Assembly (NCBI GenBank): GCA_030153045.1
Contig: JASLID010000030.1
Location: 1-10,031, forward strand
Direction: 5' to 3'
Source: Flavobacterium sp.
Lineage (GTDB): Bacteria > Bacteroidota > Bacteroidia > Flavobacteriales > Flavobacteriaceae
Length of the DNA: 10,031 nucleotides
In this document: positions 1-5,868 of the stretch, piece after piece
Numbering within the stretch: the first letter of the stretch is position 1
Layout of the letters: each line of letters starts with the position of its first letter
Made by a program: the position numbers and the translations under genes
Notes under the pieces: model-generated
The model's input: only the letters and a program-made list of their open reading frames with translations
Database searches by the model: none
Told to the model about the DNA's origin: nothing

Positions 1-197
1 GTAGCAGCAGAAGTAATTGTAATACCTCTTTCTTGCTCTTGCGCCATCCAGTCCATTGTTGCAGCACCATCGTGCACCTCACCAATTTTGTGTGATTTTC
101 CAGTATAAAATAAGATACGCTCCGTTGTTGTTGTTTTACCAGCATCAATGTGAGCAGCAATACCTATGTTTCTTGTGTATTTTAAATCTCTAGCCAT
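1..197 (-). CDS. fusA: Elongation factor G, N-terminal part (cut by window edge)
   Basis: EF-G is the cytoplasmic GTPase that drives ribosomal translocation and, with RRF, ribosome recycling. Only the first 65 codons are present; the gene runs off position 1. The translation begins MARDLKYTRNIGIAAHIDAG. It contains the complete G1/P-loop AHIDAGKT at residues 15-22 and the start of switch I with RGITI at about 58-62, both diagnostic of EF-G/EF-Tu-type translational GTPases. The segment YTGKSHKIGEVHDG is typical of EF-G rather than EF-Tu. The ATG is 10 bp downstream of the rpsG stop, in the classical rpsL-rpsG-fusA order, so it is almost certainly cotranscribed from the rpsL promoter. Nothing looks broken; the truncation is only the window boundary. 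Confidence 0.97.
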   Translation of the reverse strand, partial: MARDLKYTRNIGIAAHIDAGKTTTTERILFYTGKSHKIGEVHDGAATMDWMAQEQERGITITSAA

Positions 198-207
198 TTC
201 TTATGAA

Positions 208-684
208 TTAAAATCTAAAGTGAGAGAAAGCTTTATTAGCTTCTGCCATTTTGTGAGTATCCATTCTTTTCTTAACTGCCGCACCTTCTTCTTTAGCTGC
301 TGCTAAAATTTCAGAAGCTAACTTAGCTGCCATTGATTTTTCATTTCTTCTTCTTGCATAAAGAATCATCCATTTCATCGCCATAGAAATTTTTCTATCT
401 GGACGAATTTGCATTGGAATTTGGAATGTAGCTCCACCAACTCTACGACTACGTACTTCTACGTGAGGCATAACGTTTGTTAAAGCATCTTTCCAGATCT
501 CTAATGATGATTTTTCTGCATCTTGTTTCTTAGACTCTACGATGTCAATAGCATCATAAAATACTTTGAACGCTGTTGATTTCTTACCGTCCCACATTAA
601 GTTGTTTACAAAACGCGTTACCAATTGGTCATTAAACCTTGGATCTGGTAAAAGTGGTCTCTTCTTTGCCGCTCTTTTTCTCAT
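208..684 (-). CDS. rpsG: 30S ribosomal protein S7
   Basis: S7 is a primary 16S rRNA-binding protein that nucleates the head of the 30S subunit near the E and P sites. The 158-residue product has the usual S7 length. It opens with a basic segment (MRKRAAKKRPLLPDPRF) and carries the family blocks LVTRFVNNLMWDGKKSTA at about 21-38, VEVRSRRVGGATFQIP at about 76-91, and KMAEANKAFSHFRF at the C-terminus. It lies between rpsL (26 bp upstream) and fusA (10 bp downstream) in the str operon. The ATG is preceded by an A-rich stretch (AAGAAAAAGAC) rather than a Shine-Dalgarno sequence, as is normal in Flavobacteria. In E. coli S7 represses this operon by binding the rpsL-rpsG spacer. The 26-bp spacer here is too short for that structure, so such control is not evident. 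Confidence 0.98.
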   Translation of the reverse strand: MRKRAAKKRPLLPDPRFNDQLVTRFVNNLMWDGKKSTAFKVFYDAIDIVESKKQDAEKSSLEIWKDALTNVMPHVEVRSRRVGGATFQIPMQIRPDRKISMAMKWMILYARRRNEKSMAAKLASEILAAAKEEGAAVKKRMDTHKMAEANKAFSHFRF

Positions 685-710
685 GTCTTTTTCTTAAAAG
701 TTTTTAAAAA

Positions 711-1094
711 TTACTTTTTAGCCTCTTTTGGGCGTTTTGCTCCGTACTTAGATCTTCTTTGTGTTCTTCCTGCCACACCTGATGTATCAAGCGCACCACG
801 CACAATGTGATATCTTACTCCTGGCAAATCTTTTACCCTTCCACCTCTAACTAATACTATCGAGTGTTCTTGTAGATTGTGTCCTTCTCCAGGGATGTAG
901 GCATTTACTTCGTTACCATTTGTCAAACGTACACGCGCAACTTTACGCATTGCAGAGTTTGGTTTTTTAGGCGTCGTTGTATAAACACGCGTACAAACAC
1001 CTCTTCTTTGAGGACAAGAATCTAGAGCAACCGATTTAGACTTCTTAGTCATTTGGGTTCTTCCTGTTCTTACTAATTGTTGAATTGTTGGCAT
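711..1094 (-). CDS. rpsL: 30S ribosomal protein S12
   Basis: S12 lies at the decoding centre of the 30S subunit and affects translational accuracy. The 127-residue product matches the family length. It contains the near-invariant TTPKKPNSAMRK at residues 40-51 and GGRVKDLPGVRYH at about 84-96. Lys43 and Lys88 (counting Met1), the sites of classical streptomycin-resistance substitutions, are both unchanged. Asp89, equivalent to the aspartate that is methylthiolated in many bacteria, is present. It is the first gene of the str operon on the minus strand, preceded by a consensus Bacteroidota promoter at 1148-1177 and an untranslated leader of about 45-50 nt. Confidence 0.98.
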   Translation of the reverse strand: MPTIQQLVRTGRTQMTKKSKSVALDSCPQRRGVCTRVYTTTPKKPNSAMRKVARVRLTNGNEVNAYIPGEGHNLQEHSIVLVRGGRVKDLPGVRYHIVRGALDTSGVAGRTQRRSKYGAKRPKEAKK

Positions 1095-1147
1095 AATTAA
1101 ATACTAAAAATTACTTGTTTATAAAAATCCCGCTTTTTACGGGGTTG

Positions 1148-1177
1148 CAAATGTATAAAATATTTTTGATGAAACAA
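1148..1177 (-). promoter_or_regulatory. Bacteroidota-type promoter of the rpsL-rpsG-fusA operon
   Basis: Read on the minus strand, TTG (1177-1175), a 19-nt spacer and TACATTTG (1155-1148) exactly match the Bacteroidota consensus TTG-N19-21-TAnnTTTG. Transcription should start near 1141-1143, giving a leader of about 47-49 nt before the rpsL ATG. A small hairpin at 1129-1143 (arms CCCG/CGGG, 7-nt loop) would sit at the extreme 5' end of this mRNA. Confidence 0.8.
1161..1168 (+). promoter_or_regulatory. Possible -7 element for the outer-membrane protein gene
   Basis: TATTTTTG matches TAnnTTTG on the plus strand, 43 bp before the TTG start at 1212. No TTG lies at the right distance upstream (the nearest, 1145-1147, leaves only 13 nt). 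It would fall inside the divergent rpsL promoter, so the two transcription units may compete here. This is a motif match only, in AT-rich DNA. Confidence 0.35.
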
Positions 1178-1211
1178 ACCTTAAATCATTAATTTTCAGT
1201 AGGATTATTTT

Positions 1212-2918
1212 TTGAGTTTTTATTATAACTTTTTTGAGTTACTTTTATCCAAATTTGAACGCCGTTTGAAACACTTGTTTTTTTTCATCCTTTTTTTATT
1301 TGCCAGCCAAAATATTTCGGCTCAAAATTCCTATTTGCAGATAAAATCAGATGATTTAATCGAAAATAAAATCATTGATTCCCTCTCCTATTCGAAAAAA
1401 CACATCAATATCAAATCACTTTTAGATGAAGTCGATAATTTTTCTCAAAAACTAATGACTGTTGGTTTTTTAGAATCCAAACACGAAGTTGCTAAAAAAA
1501 TCAACGATTCGACTTTTACATTCAAATACCAATTGGGAAGAAGAAATAAATTCATACATATATATATAGGTACAAATGCCGAAATATTGAATTTGGAGAA
1601 AGACTCGTTAAAACTTCTCATTTCCGAAACTGAAAACTTCATGAACAACACCTTACTTCAATTAGAAAAGAAAGGATATTCATTAGCCAAATTACAACTC
1701 ACGAATTTCAAAAGTAAAAACAACGAGCTTTATGCTAATTTAGACCTGCAAGCAGAAAAAATTAGAACTCTCGATGATATTGTTATTAACGGATATGACA
1801 AATTTCCCGAAAGCCACACCAAAAACATCAAACGATTGTATCGAAAAAAAGTTTTTAATCAAGAAAATTTAAAAAAACTACATAACGATTTTGCGAAGTT
1901 CCGATTTGTTAGCCAATCAAAATATCCAGAAATTTTATTCACAAAAGATTCCACCAAAGTATACGTATATCTTGAAAAAGCAAAACCAAATACTTTTGAT
2001 GGATTTATAGGCTTTAGCAATGACGACGAAAAAAAAGTGGTTATCAACGGATATCTTGATCTGCAACTTCAGAATATTTTAAATGGTGGCGAGAAATTTA
2101 ATTTGTTTTGGAAAAGCGATGGTAAAAACCAAAAGACCTTCAACGCAAGTACCGAGATTCCGTACCTGTTTAAAAGTCCACTGGGTTTAAAAGCTCAATT
2201 GAATATCTTCAAGCAAGACAGTATTTTTCAAAACACCCAAACCTCAATCGATTTAGGGTATTATTTTAATTACAACACTAAAGTCTATTTGGGATATCAG
2301 AGTGCCGAATCAAGCGACATTCAAAACACCAACAACGCTTCCATCAGTGATTTTGAAAACTCATTTATCACATCGCATCTCGATTTTTCAGCTTACAATC
2401 CTGATGACTATTTGTTCCCGGATAAAACCTTACTCTATTTTAAAGTTGGAACCGGAAAACGAACCTCAAAATTCAATAGCAACAGTCAGTTTTTCACTAC
2501 TTTAAATCTAAGTCATAATTTTTATTTGAATAAGAAAAACATTGTTCACTTAAAAACCATAAATCATTATTTAAAAAGCGACACTTATATTATTAATGAA
2601 TTGCATCGTTTTGGCGGAATCAATTCCATTAGAGGTTTTAGCGAAAACAGCTTGCAAGGCAATACATTTACTTCAATCCTAACCGAATACCGTTACGTCG
2701 CCACACCCAACACTTACATTCACACTATTATTGATTATGGCTATTATCAAGACAAATCTTCTAATACCTCAAACAGTTTAGTAGGATTAGGTTTTGGCTT
2801 TGGCTTACTGACAAAAAACGGGCTTTTTAACTTGGTTTATGCTAATGGAAGTACAAAAGAGCAAGCCATAAAGCTTTCAAATTCGATTGTACATATTAGC
2901 TTTAAAGCACGATTTTGA
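1212..2918 (+). CDS. BamA/TamA (Omp85) family outer-membrane protein
   Basis: This is a predicted outer-membrane beta-barrel of the Omp85 superfamily, whose members insert or translocate proteins at the outer membrane. An N-terminal signal sequence (hydrophobic HLFFFILFLFAS, then ISAQN) is followed by a periplasmic part of roughly 40-260 with POTRA-like alternation. The remaining roughly 300 residues show short amphipathic beta strands. RFGGINSIRGFSEN at about 466-479 contains the RGF motif of the conserved barrel loop L6, and the protein ends in Phe (HISFKARF), as barrels do. At 568 residues it is shorter than BamA (about 800), closer to TamA-like proteins. No ATG is available: an in-frame TAG lies at 1200-1202, so the start is TTG 1212 or, more likely, TTG 1266. 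The latter gives MKHLFFF as a clean signal peptide. The exact substrate is unknown. It stands alone on this strand and converges with the next gene. Confidence 0.85.
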   Translation: MSFYYNFFELLLSKFERRLKHLFFFILFLFASQNISAQNSYLQIKSDDLIENKIIDSLSYSKKHINIKSLLDEVDNFSQKLMTVGFLESKHEVAKKINDSTFTFKYQLGRRNKFIHIYIGTNAEILNLEKDSLKLLISETENFMNNTLLQLEKKGYSLAKLQLTNFKSKNNELYANLDLQAEKIRTLDDIVINGYDKFPESHTKNIKRLYRKKVFNQENLKKLHNDFAKFRFVSQSKYPEILFTKDSTKVYVYLEKAKPNTFDGFIGFSNDDEKKVVINGYLDLQLQNILNGGEKFNLFWKSDGKNQKTFNASTEIPYLFKSPLGLKAQLNIFKQDSIFQNTQTSIDLGYYFNYNTKVYLGYQSAESSDIQNTNNASISDFENSFITSHLDFSAYNPDDYLFPDKTLLYFKVGTGKRTSKFNSNSQFFTTLNLSHNFYLNKKNIVHLKTINHYLKSDTYIINELHRFGGINSIRGFSENSLQGNTFTSILTEYRYVATPNTYIHTIIDYGYYQDKSSNTSNSLVGLGFGFGLLTKNGLFNLVYANGSTKEQAIKLSNSIVHISFKARF

Positions 2919-2926
2919 CTTTACAA

Positions 2927-3541
2927 TTAATCTCTAATTGCAATTACAATCCATTTAGAAGACGAACCATCATACACCAACTCCACAGTACCAATTCCCG
3001 AAGTAGAAGTTGATGCCCCAATAGTATCAATATTATTCGCCGGAACTGAAGACAGCATATGATCCATTTTCATATTAACATTAGAAGAATTATACAAAAT
3101 AATATGCCTTCCATCTGTACCTCCTTGAATTCCTCGTATAGAAAAATTATGTCCTGAACCATACAATCTAAATATAACCACTCCGGCATTTGCACCAGAA
3201 AGATCTAAATTCACATTATCGAAAACCTGATTAGCAGCGATTGTAGTCATTTTAACTCCAGCCACTTTATAAACTGAATTATCAGTATCAGCAGCACTTA
3301 ATACATTCCCTACCAACGATAGATTATCACCAATTTTTACATCCGCCACAATTCCACCGGCACAAGTTCCCGTTAACTTTGTCGTAGTGGTTGTGTTGTC
3401 TGTGTTTGAAACCCGCATTGTCCCTTGTACATGTAAAGTAGATAACGGATTTGTTGTTCCAATTCCAACCTGAGCAAACCCAGCTTGGAAAAACAGTAAG
3501 AATACCACACTTACTGCTTTTGTTAAGTAATTGTTTTTCAT
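2927..3541 (-). CDS. Exported protein with VGIGTTNP motif and phage-fibre-like C-terminus
   Basis: This is a 204-residue secreted protein of unknown function. A classical signal peptide (MKNNYLTKAV, then a hydrophobic core) probably ends at GFA-Q, about residue 23. Directly after it comes VGIGTTNPLSTLHVQG (25-40), a motif common at the start of Bacteroidota surface proteins and phage tail-fibre-like proteins. A Thr/Asn-rich stretch follows (TDNTTTTTKLTG). The last 75 residues resemble the beta-rich end of phage fibre proteins: GGTDGRHIILYNSSNVNMKM, then STSGIGTVELVYDGSSSKWIVIA. No T9SS C-terminal sorting domain or lipobox is seen. It converges on the Omp85 gene with 8 bp between the stop codons and has no partner on its own strand. 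It may be a surface or adhesive protein, but that is inference. Confidence 0.8.
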   Translation of the reverse strand: MKNNYLTKAVSVVFLLFFQAGFAQVGIGTTNPLSTLHVQGTMRVSNTDNTTTTTKLTGTCAGGIVADVKIGDNLSLVGNVLSAADTDNSVYKVAGVKMTTIAANQVFDNVNLDLSGANAGVVIFRLYGSGHNFSIRGIQGGTDGRHIILYNSSNVNMKMDHMLSSVPANNIDTIGASTSTSGIGTVELVYDGSSSKWIVIAIRD

Positions 3542-3600
3542 AACCCTAGTTTTTATTTGAAGTACTAAGCTATTTCTATATCAAATAATTATCAAAAAAA

Positions 3601-3765
3601 ATTGATGAAAAACCGTAAAATCTGTTAAAAAACATTAAAATCGATGAAATAACCATTAAAATCGATGAAAATTTTGAATAAAAAAGATGACAGAATCGAT
3701 GAAATAACAAATAAAATCGATAAAAAATTTAAGCCCTAAAATCATAATGCTACATGTATAATAAA
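3601..3765. repeat. Degenerate tandem repeat, unit about 20 bp
   Basis: Within the 289-bp AT-rich spacer between the exported-protein gene and rlmB, the block ATCGATGAAA recurs, followed by a short AT-rich stretch ending in TAAA. Units can be read at 3601-3619, 3620-3639, 3640-3660, 3661-3694, 3695-3715, 3716-3740 and 3741-3765. The core is exact at 3640, 3661 and 3695; near-exact at 3601 (ATTGATGAAA) and 3716 (ATCGATAAAA); and eroded at 3620 and 3741. Spacing is 19-21 bp for most neighbours, with longer units at 3661 and from 3716 on. The core contains the palindrome ATCGAT. No gene is seen in the spacer. Confidence 0.6.
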
Positions 3766-3818
3766 TCCGATTAAAAAATCAATTTCAAAAAAATTAAAAA
3801 TCTAACAATCTAAGTTAC

Positions 3819-3826
3819 TACCTTTG
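3819..3826 (+). promoter_or_regulatory. -7 promoter element directly in front of rlmB
   Basis: TACCTTTG matches the Bacteroidota TAnnTTTG element and ends only 4 nt (CACC) before the rlmB ATG at 3831. With the usual 5-7 nt to the start site, the mRNA would begin at or within a base or two of the ATG, giving a leaderless or nearly leaderless transcript. A good -33 TTG is not visible in the A-rich DNA upstream. Confidence 0.55.
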
Positions 3827-3830
3827 CACC

Positions 3831-4565
3831 ATGGAAAAAGAAAACCAAATATTCGGGATTAGAGCTATTATTGAAGCCATTAATGCAAAAAAAGAAATCG
3901 ATAAAGTTTTTATTCAAAGTGATACGCAAGGCGACTTGATGAATGAACTGATGAAAACGATGAAGAAAAACAGCATCAATTTCTCTTATGTTCCCGTTGA
4001 AAAATTAAACCGATTAACACCCAATAATCACCAAGGTGCTGTGGCCACTATTGCGCCAATTACCTTTCACAAACTAGAAACATTAGTAGATAGTGTAGTA
4101 GAAAGCGGAAAGATTCCTTTGTTTTTAATTTTAGATCAATTGTCGGATGCACGTAATTTTGGAGCGATCATCCGTACTGCCGAATGCACTGGCGTGGATG
4201 GAATTATCATTCAAAAACAAGGTTCTGCCCCGGTAAATGGAGATACCGTTAAAACTTCGGCTGGAGCGGTATTTAATGTGCCTATTTGCAAAGTAGATCA
4301 TATTAAAGATGCTGTATTTTACCTGCAAGGCTCAGGGATTAAAACGGTAGCTGCAACTGAAAAAACAGACAATAACATCTATGACATTTCACTAAACGAA
4401 GGTATTGCCATTATTATGGGAAGTGAAGATCGTGGTGTGAATCCATCAGTGTTGAAAATTGTAGATGAGAAGGCAAAACTTCCTATGTTTGGAACGATTG
4501 AATCTTTGAATGTTTCGGTGGCTTGCGGTGCTTTTCTATATGAGGCAGTAAGACAAAGAAGTTAG
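3831..4565 (+). CDS. rlmB: 23S rRNA (guanosine-2'-O)-methyltransferase, RlmB/TrmH family
   Basis: This SPOUT-class RNA methyltransferase is predicted to methylate the 2'-OH of the guanosine equivalent to G2251 in the 23S rRNA P loop, using S-adenosylmethionine. The 244-residue length is typical of RlmB. The N-terminal substrate-binding domain is seen in FGIRAIIEAINAKKEIDKVF (8-27) and NHQGAVA (66-72). The SpoU catalytic domain has motif 1 DARNFGAIIRTAE (106-118, with the conserved Asn and Arg), motif 2 IMGSEDRGV (195-203), and motif 3 LPMFGTIESLNVSVACGAFLYEA (217-239), the last forming the knot that binds AdoMet. The ATG is fixed by the adjoining promoter element and by the family start. It is monocistronic, with a strong terminator just downstream. 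Other TrmH-family targets cannot be fully excluded, but the N-terminal domain favours RlmB. Confidence 0.93.
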   Translation: MEKENQIFGIRAIIEAINAKKEIDKVFIQSDTQGDLMNELMKTMKKNSINFSYVPVEKLNRLTPNNHQGAVATIAPITFHKLETLVDSVVESGKIPLFLILDQLSDARNFGAIIRTAECTGVDGIIIQKQGSAPVNGDTVKTSAGAVFNVPICKVDHIKDAVFYLQGSGIKTVAATEKTDNNIYDISLNEGIAIIMGSEDRGVNPSVLKIVDEKAKLPMFGTIESLNVSVACGAFLYEAVRQRS

Positions 4566-4585
4566 GAACTGATAAAAAAATTATA

Positions 4586-4618
4586 AAAATCCCAAAGCGA
4601 AAGTTTTGGGATTTTTTT
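4586..4618 (+). terminator. Rho-independent terminator of rlmB
   Basis: The stem CCCAAAGC (4591-4598) pairs with GTTTTGGG (4603-4610) around a GAAA tetraloop, with one G-T wobble. It is flanked by AAAAT and followed by ATTTTTTT. It lies about 20 bp after the rlmB stop and separates it from the sulfur genes. Confidence 0.9.
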
Positions 4619-4651
4619 ATTCCTGCAATTAATAAACGATAACAAATTCAG

Positions 4652-4678
4652 AATTACATCTGGAATTGTTTTGTAATT
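4652..4678. promoter_or_regulatory. Inverted repeat upstream of the cytochrome gene, possible operator
   Basis: AATTACA (4652-4658) and TGTAATT (4672-4678) form perfect 7-bp inverted arms with centres 20 bp apart, two helical turns. The right arm overlaps TTG 4671-4673, which lies 18 nt before TAATTTCG (4692-4699), a one-mismatch -7 element. A second weak pair is TTG 4717-4719 with TAGGCTTG 4738-4745. The arrangement suits a dimeric regulator controlling the tsdA-soxB unit, but such repeats arise easily in AT-rich DNA. Confidence 0.3.
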
Positions 4679-4794
4679 AATCTTGATTGTTTAATTTCGT
4701 CATTGTAAGAAATTTATTGAATTGTTACATAATCATTTAGGCTTGTGGTAAGACAAAAACAACCCGCCTTTTTCTTATCCAACTTTAAAAAACC

Positions 4795-5853
4795 ATGATT
4801 CCAGAAAACCAAAACATTGAACAATTCAGATCGGTTGTAAAGAGAATGACCTATTTATTTGCGACTATCCTTTTCTTAATTGTATTCACATTCTCTTTTC
4901 TGCTTTTTAACTCGACTATTTCCTCTTGGTTTAAGAGCGATAATAATGAACAACTTTACGCTGATATTGAAAAGAAAGCAGTTTTAGAAGCTGAAATGGC
5001 AAAATTTTGGAAACCTCTCAATATTAATTTAATAACCGACGAAACTTTAAAAAAAGAAGTCGAATATGGTAAAGATTTAATCGCGCATACATCTAAATAT
5101 CTTGGTCCAAACGGAAGCGTTAAACAAATCACCAATGGCATGAACTGTAACAATTGTCATTTAGACGCAGGCACAAAACCATGGGGAAATAATTATGGCT
5201 CTGTTTATTCCATGTATCCAAAAATGAGAGCTCGCAGCGGACAAATAGAAGATCTTTACAAAAGAATCAGCGATTGCATGGAAAGAAGTCTGAACGGACA
5301 AGCGCTAGAAAGAGAAGAAAAAGAAATGAAAGCCATGATTGCCTATATCGAATATATTGGTAAGGACGTCCCAAAAGAGAAAGAAGCAGTCGCAGCAGGA
5401 ATTAATAATTTAGCCTTTTTAGATCGTGCAGCCGACCCAATCAAAGGAAAGTCCTTATATGAAAAAAAATGTGTCAGCTGCCACCAAACCAATGGCCAAG
5501 GAGTTTTAGCACCAGACAAAACAGAATACACTTACCCTCCATTATGGGGCAAAAACTCATACAACCAAGGCGCCGGACTTTACCGATTGAGCCGTTTTGC
5601 AGGATATATAAAATACAATATGCCTCAGGGAGCCACCTATGCCGAACCGCAACTATCTGATGAAGACGCATGGGATATCGCTGCCTATGTAGAAATCCAG
5701 CCGAGACCAACCAAAGATTTTAGTAAAGATTGGCCCGATATTTCTAAAAAACCGGTAGACCATCCTTTTGGTCCTTTTTCTGATAAATTTACCGAAAAAC
5801 AACATAAATTTGGACCTTTCGAGCCTATTAAAAAAGCGCATCCAAAAAAGTAA
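4795..5853 (+). CDS. tsdA: Membrane-anchored di-haem cytochrome c, thiosulfate dehydrogenase (TsdA) family
   Basis: TsdA enzymes join two thiosulfates into tetrathionate (or run the reverse) in the periplasm, exchanging electrons through two c haems. Residues 19-40 form a hydrophobic helix with no obvious cleavage site, so the protein is probably anchored with its body in the periplasm. Haem 1 is CNNCH at 118-122 in GMNCNNCHLDAGTKPW. The SoxA-like domain continues with RISDCMERSLNG, whose Cys161 fits the cysteine axial ligand of TsdA haem 1. Haem 2 is CVSCH at 226-230 in a class I cytochrome domain, with Met276 (YNMPQG) as likely ligand. The tail KPVDHPFGPFSDKF and HKFGPFEPI is also typical of TsdA. 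The 352-residue length is slightly long because of the anchor. The next gene, a soxB homologue, begins 15 bp downstream and supports a role in sulfur oxidation. Reaction direction cannot be told; a different thiol or sulfur substrate is possible. Confidence 0.82.
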   Translation: MIPENQNIEQFRSVVKRMTYLFATILFLIVFTFSFLLFNSTISSWFKSDNNEQLYADIEKKAVLEAEMAKFWKPLNINLITDETLKKEVEYGKDLIAHTSKYLGPNGSVKQITNGMNCNNCHLDAGTKPWGNNYGSVYSMYPKMRARSGQIEDLYKRISDCMERSLNGQALEREEKEMKAMIAYIEYIGKDVPKEKEAVAAGINNLAFLDRAADPIKGKSLYEKKCVSCHQTNGQGVLAPDKTEYTYPPLWGKNSYNQGAGLYRLSRFAGYIKYNMPQGATYAEPQLSDEDAWDIAAYVEIQPRPTKDFSKDWPDISKKPVDHPFGPFSDKFTEKQHKFGPFEPIKKAHPKK

Positions 5854-5868
5854 TTACACGTTTAAACC

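Noticed and set aside
1129..1143. Rho-independent terminator between the divergent genes
   Set aside because: No gene ends here; the stem is only 4 bp and lies at the predicted 5' end of the rpsL transcript.
2924..2940. Inverted repeat CAATTA/TAATTG as a shared terminator for the converging genes
   Set aside because: The 6-bp A/T-rich stem has no U tract and overlaps the last codons of the minus-strand gene, so it is too weak to call.
3601..3765. CRISPR-like array
   Set aside because: The repeated core is only about 10 bp, the period is about 20 bp and irregular, spacers are not unique, and there are no cas genes.
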